Assembly (NCBI GenBank): GCA_030407085.1
Contig: CM059584.1
Coordinates: 109,429,001-109,493,000 of the forward strand
Reading direction: 5' to 3'
Origin: Trichopria drosophilae
Taxonomy: Eukaryota > Arthropoda > Insecta > Hymenoptera > Diapriidae
DNA length: 64,000 nucleotides
Shown: positions 62,039 to 64,000 of the stretch, one piece after another
Layout of the letters: every line of letters begins with the position of its first letter
How positions within the stretch are numbered: the first letter of the stretch is position 1
Translations under genes and position numbers: made by a program
Notes under the pieces: generated by a model
Database searches by the model: none
What the model was told of the DNA's origin: nothing
What the model saw: the letters and a program-made list of their open reading frames with translations, nothing else

Positions 62039-62327
62039 TACTCTCTAAATCTGAATTAGTTAAAAACTACTAATAAGAAAATGAAAAGTGAGTAACAAAA
62101 TGAATTAGTAATCATTTTTGCTAAAAAAAAAGTTAAAACCTACTGATTTATTACTATTTCTACAAAGTACTAAGCTAAAAACGTCATCATCTACTTGTAG
62201 ATTAGTAGAATTTTACTAACGAATTAGTATTTGGAGTACTATTTGCAAGTAAAAAACTTACTAATTGATGATAACCCACTTTTCGCTGTAAATAAGTCGT
62301 TTTTTATTTATTCAAGTTTAGAGAGTA
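62039..62327. mobile_element. MITE made of TTAGTA/TACTAA arrays
   Basis: The ends are TACTCTCTAAATCTGAATTA (62039) and the complement of TTCAAGTTTAGAGAGTA (ending 62327). The interior is dense in TTAGTA, TACTAA, AGTACT and ACTAAT in both orientations. The TACTCYC terminus is shared with the 20983 element. Confidence 0.75.
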
Positions 62328-63739
62328 TAACGGTAAAAGAGGATGTAAACAAATTTCAATCTGACAAAAATCAACGGAAATTTCAGAATCTGTTATTAGA
62401 TTTTTCAAAGAATGCAACCATGAAAAACAGTACATTATTTTTTCAAAAAAAAAACAGATTTTTTAAATGTATTTTTGTTCTCATCCTTTCATTCACACTG
62501 TAATCGTTTCGAAAGTCTTACTTGAAGTAAAGAAATCGTGCCTTCTATACTTAAACATTAAAACGTGTATATTATTTTTTTGAATATAAAGGTGAAAGCA
62601 TCCAAAATCGCGTCTCAAACATAAAAAAATCTGTCGAAACATTCAGGAATTTTTCACTTCAAAATGATAGACCTGCGGAAAAACGTTACTGAACTAAAAA
62701 ATTCTTAGAATTGAGCAAGGCTGAAATTTTAACAGACTTTTTGTCAAAATTGTGAAAAAGAGTATACAAGATTTTTTTTGTACAGAATGTACTGCTCTAC
62801 ATTTTTGTTGGGAATATTTTTAAGCGCATATTTAACGCGGTAAGTGCAAAATTCTGGAAAAAAATTTTCTTTCTAGTGAACATACAAGATATGTTCAAAG
62901 GACAAATGTTTTCATTAAATGCACTTTCAGCAAATCGAAATAATAAGAAACAACAGGAAATATTTTTTATTGCGTAAGCAAAGCTAATGCGTCATAGAAA
63001 ATTGATCCTGATTTCTGTACATCAAATACTTGAAGTTTTAGAAGATTGAAATTTATTGCCAAAACTTTTTTAATTTTTTTTAACTATGTCGGCGTTTAAT
63101 AGTAGTTTAATAGTCGTTGTTTTAACTATCTATTGAAACTTTCGTCATAAATTTCGACTGTGAAGGTTGCTCAGATCAAACTAGCAGAAATAATAATAAA
63201 AATGCTATTTCTATATAGAAAGATTTTAAAGTGCAAATGACATCCGTTTCAAATGAAGCCTTTAGAAGTTTAATTGTATCGAAGCCTCTGAAATAGGGCA
63301 GCCTATTCGAATCATGATTTGCAATCGTACACGAACTTTGAAATATCATTCACAAAATAAATATGATTTTAGACTGTTAACATTTAGTACAGTAGAAATT
63401 ATACAAAAATATTTTTATAATATCCATACTAGAAAAAGATATTCAAAACAGCAAAACGAATGATTTTTAAACAAACAAAAGAAACTTTTAATCGTATGAG
63501 ACTTAAAATTACAGGAAAATGCATTTGAGATTTATTTTCCACGACACGTAACCATTCAGTTGAATATGATACCTTGATGATAGAAATAATTACCGTACAT
63601 TCCGATGCATACAAGTACTATGCACTAATGTTTTCGTGATGAATACTCGACAAGTGTAAATAATGCTACAACATACCGTCTTTCACTTCCTAAAGGTTGG
63701 TAATGAAATTTCATTAATGAAATTTGGTTAAATTTTATC
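62328..63739. other. noncoding AT-rich stretch
   Basis: Nothing recognised. Confidence 0.5.
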
Positions 63740-64000
63740 AATGAAATGAAAGTTACATTTAATTAAATGTACTTAATGTGGTGAAAAAATTAACCACTTT
63801 TTGCCTGGTTTATGGCCATTATTAACGGATAATAGCCAGATTATGACCAACATTTTCGCTGAATTCTGGCCGGTTTTCTTTTTGGTAATGTAACGCTGAT
63901 GTACCCATCAACTAGCCATTATTGATACCCAAAAACTTTCGAATATAATGCCAGATAGTTGGCTATTTTCTAGTAATCTCAAAATGTATTTAAATTAAGG
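63740..64000. repeat. TGGCCAT-rich repeat running to the window edge
   Basis: ATGGCCATTATT (63812), ATAGCCAGATTATG (63832), CTAGCCATTATTG (63910) and related words resemble the 57330-58095 repeat. The right end lies outside the window. Confidence 0.5.

Noticed and set aside
1..64000. CRISPR array, operons or other prokaryotic features
   Set aside because: No regular direct repeats with spacers; introns and retroelements show the DNA is eukaryotic.

Overview
This 64 kb window is AT-rich, repeat-dense eukaryotic DNA, most likely from an insect or other arthropod. The evidence is spliced GT-AG introns of 77-85 bp, a single-domain FAM151 (menorin-type) gene, LINE and Penelope-like retroelement fragments, tRNA-derived SINEs, and many Tc1/mariner-, pogo- and piggyBac-like foldback elements. 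Nothing looks bacterial or viral. The order of insect cannot be fixed from what I see.

Only one protein-coding host gene can be supported with confidence: a four-exon FAM151/menorin gene on the + strand at 33323-34371, giving a 269-residue protein. A CCAAT box (31934) and a long imperfect hairpin (about 32105-32300) lie 1-1.4 kb upstream, and polyadenylation signals follow at 34498 and 34663. Weaker gene-like signals are a signal-peptide-like first exon at 15757-15808 and a GC-richer block at 44060-44960. Most other open frames are AT-rich chance frames.

Layout. 1-640: foldback cut by the window edge. 2458-3273: pogo/mariner-type MITE with a second one nested inside. 3700-4450: segment packed with AAGTGT/ACACTT. 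5886-7470: short CACTGA-ended MITEs, one probably broken by a tandem-repeat MITE (6754-7380). 9260-13132: giant inverted repeat with ~810 bp arms. 17398-20350: large inverted repeat with a MITE in one arm. 20543-21281: two MITEs. 25229-25419: pogo-like MITE. 26825-27645: inverted repeat. 28268-31316: Tc1-like foldback MITE holding a 5'-truncated LINE flanked by a 9-bp duplication. 32105-34503: hairpin and FAM151 gene. 35040-35235: SINE. 36192-37150: MITE with 144-bp tandem repeats. 37460-37900: Penelope-like reverse transcriptase relic. 40033-40754: 3' end of a second LINE. 41680-41757: tRNA-like SINE head. 42889-43572: piggyBac-like MITE. 53340-53589, 56519-56760, 59812-60762 and 62039-62327: further foldback elements.

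Two themes run through the window. First, a degenerate dispersed motif (GAGGTCGCTGAT followed within about 60 bp by AAATGGCGGACC) occurs at least a dozen times, often inside large inverted repeats. Second, many of the foldback elements carry a dense array, in both orientations, of a short word private to that element (CAGTGA, TTAGTA, AAGTGT, TTCTTAA, GGATAGA and others). This architecture is the least explained pattern here. All assignments come from reading the sequence and recalled family motifs; no database search was run.
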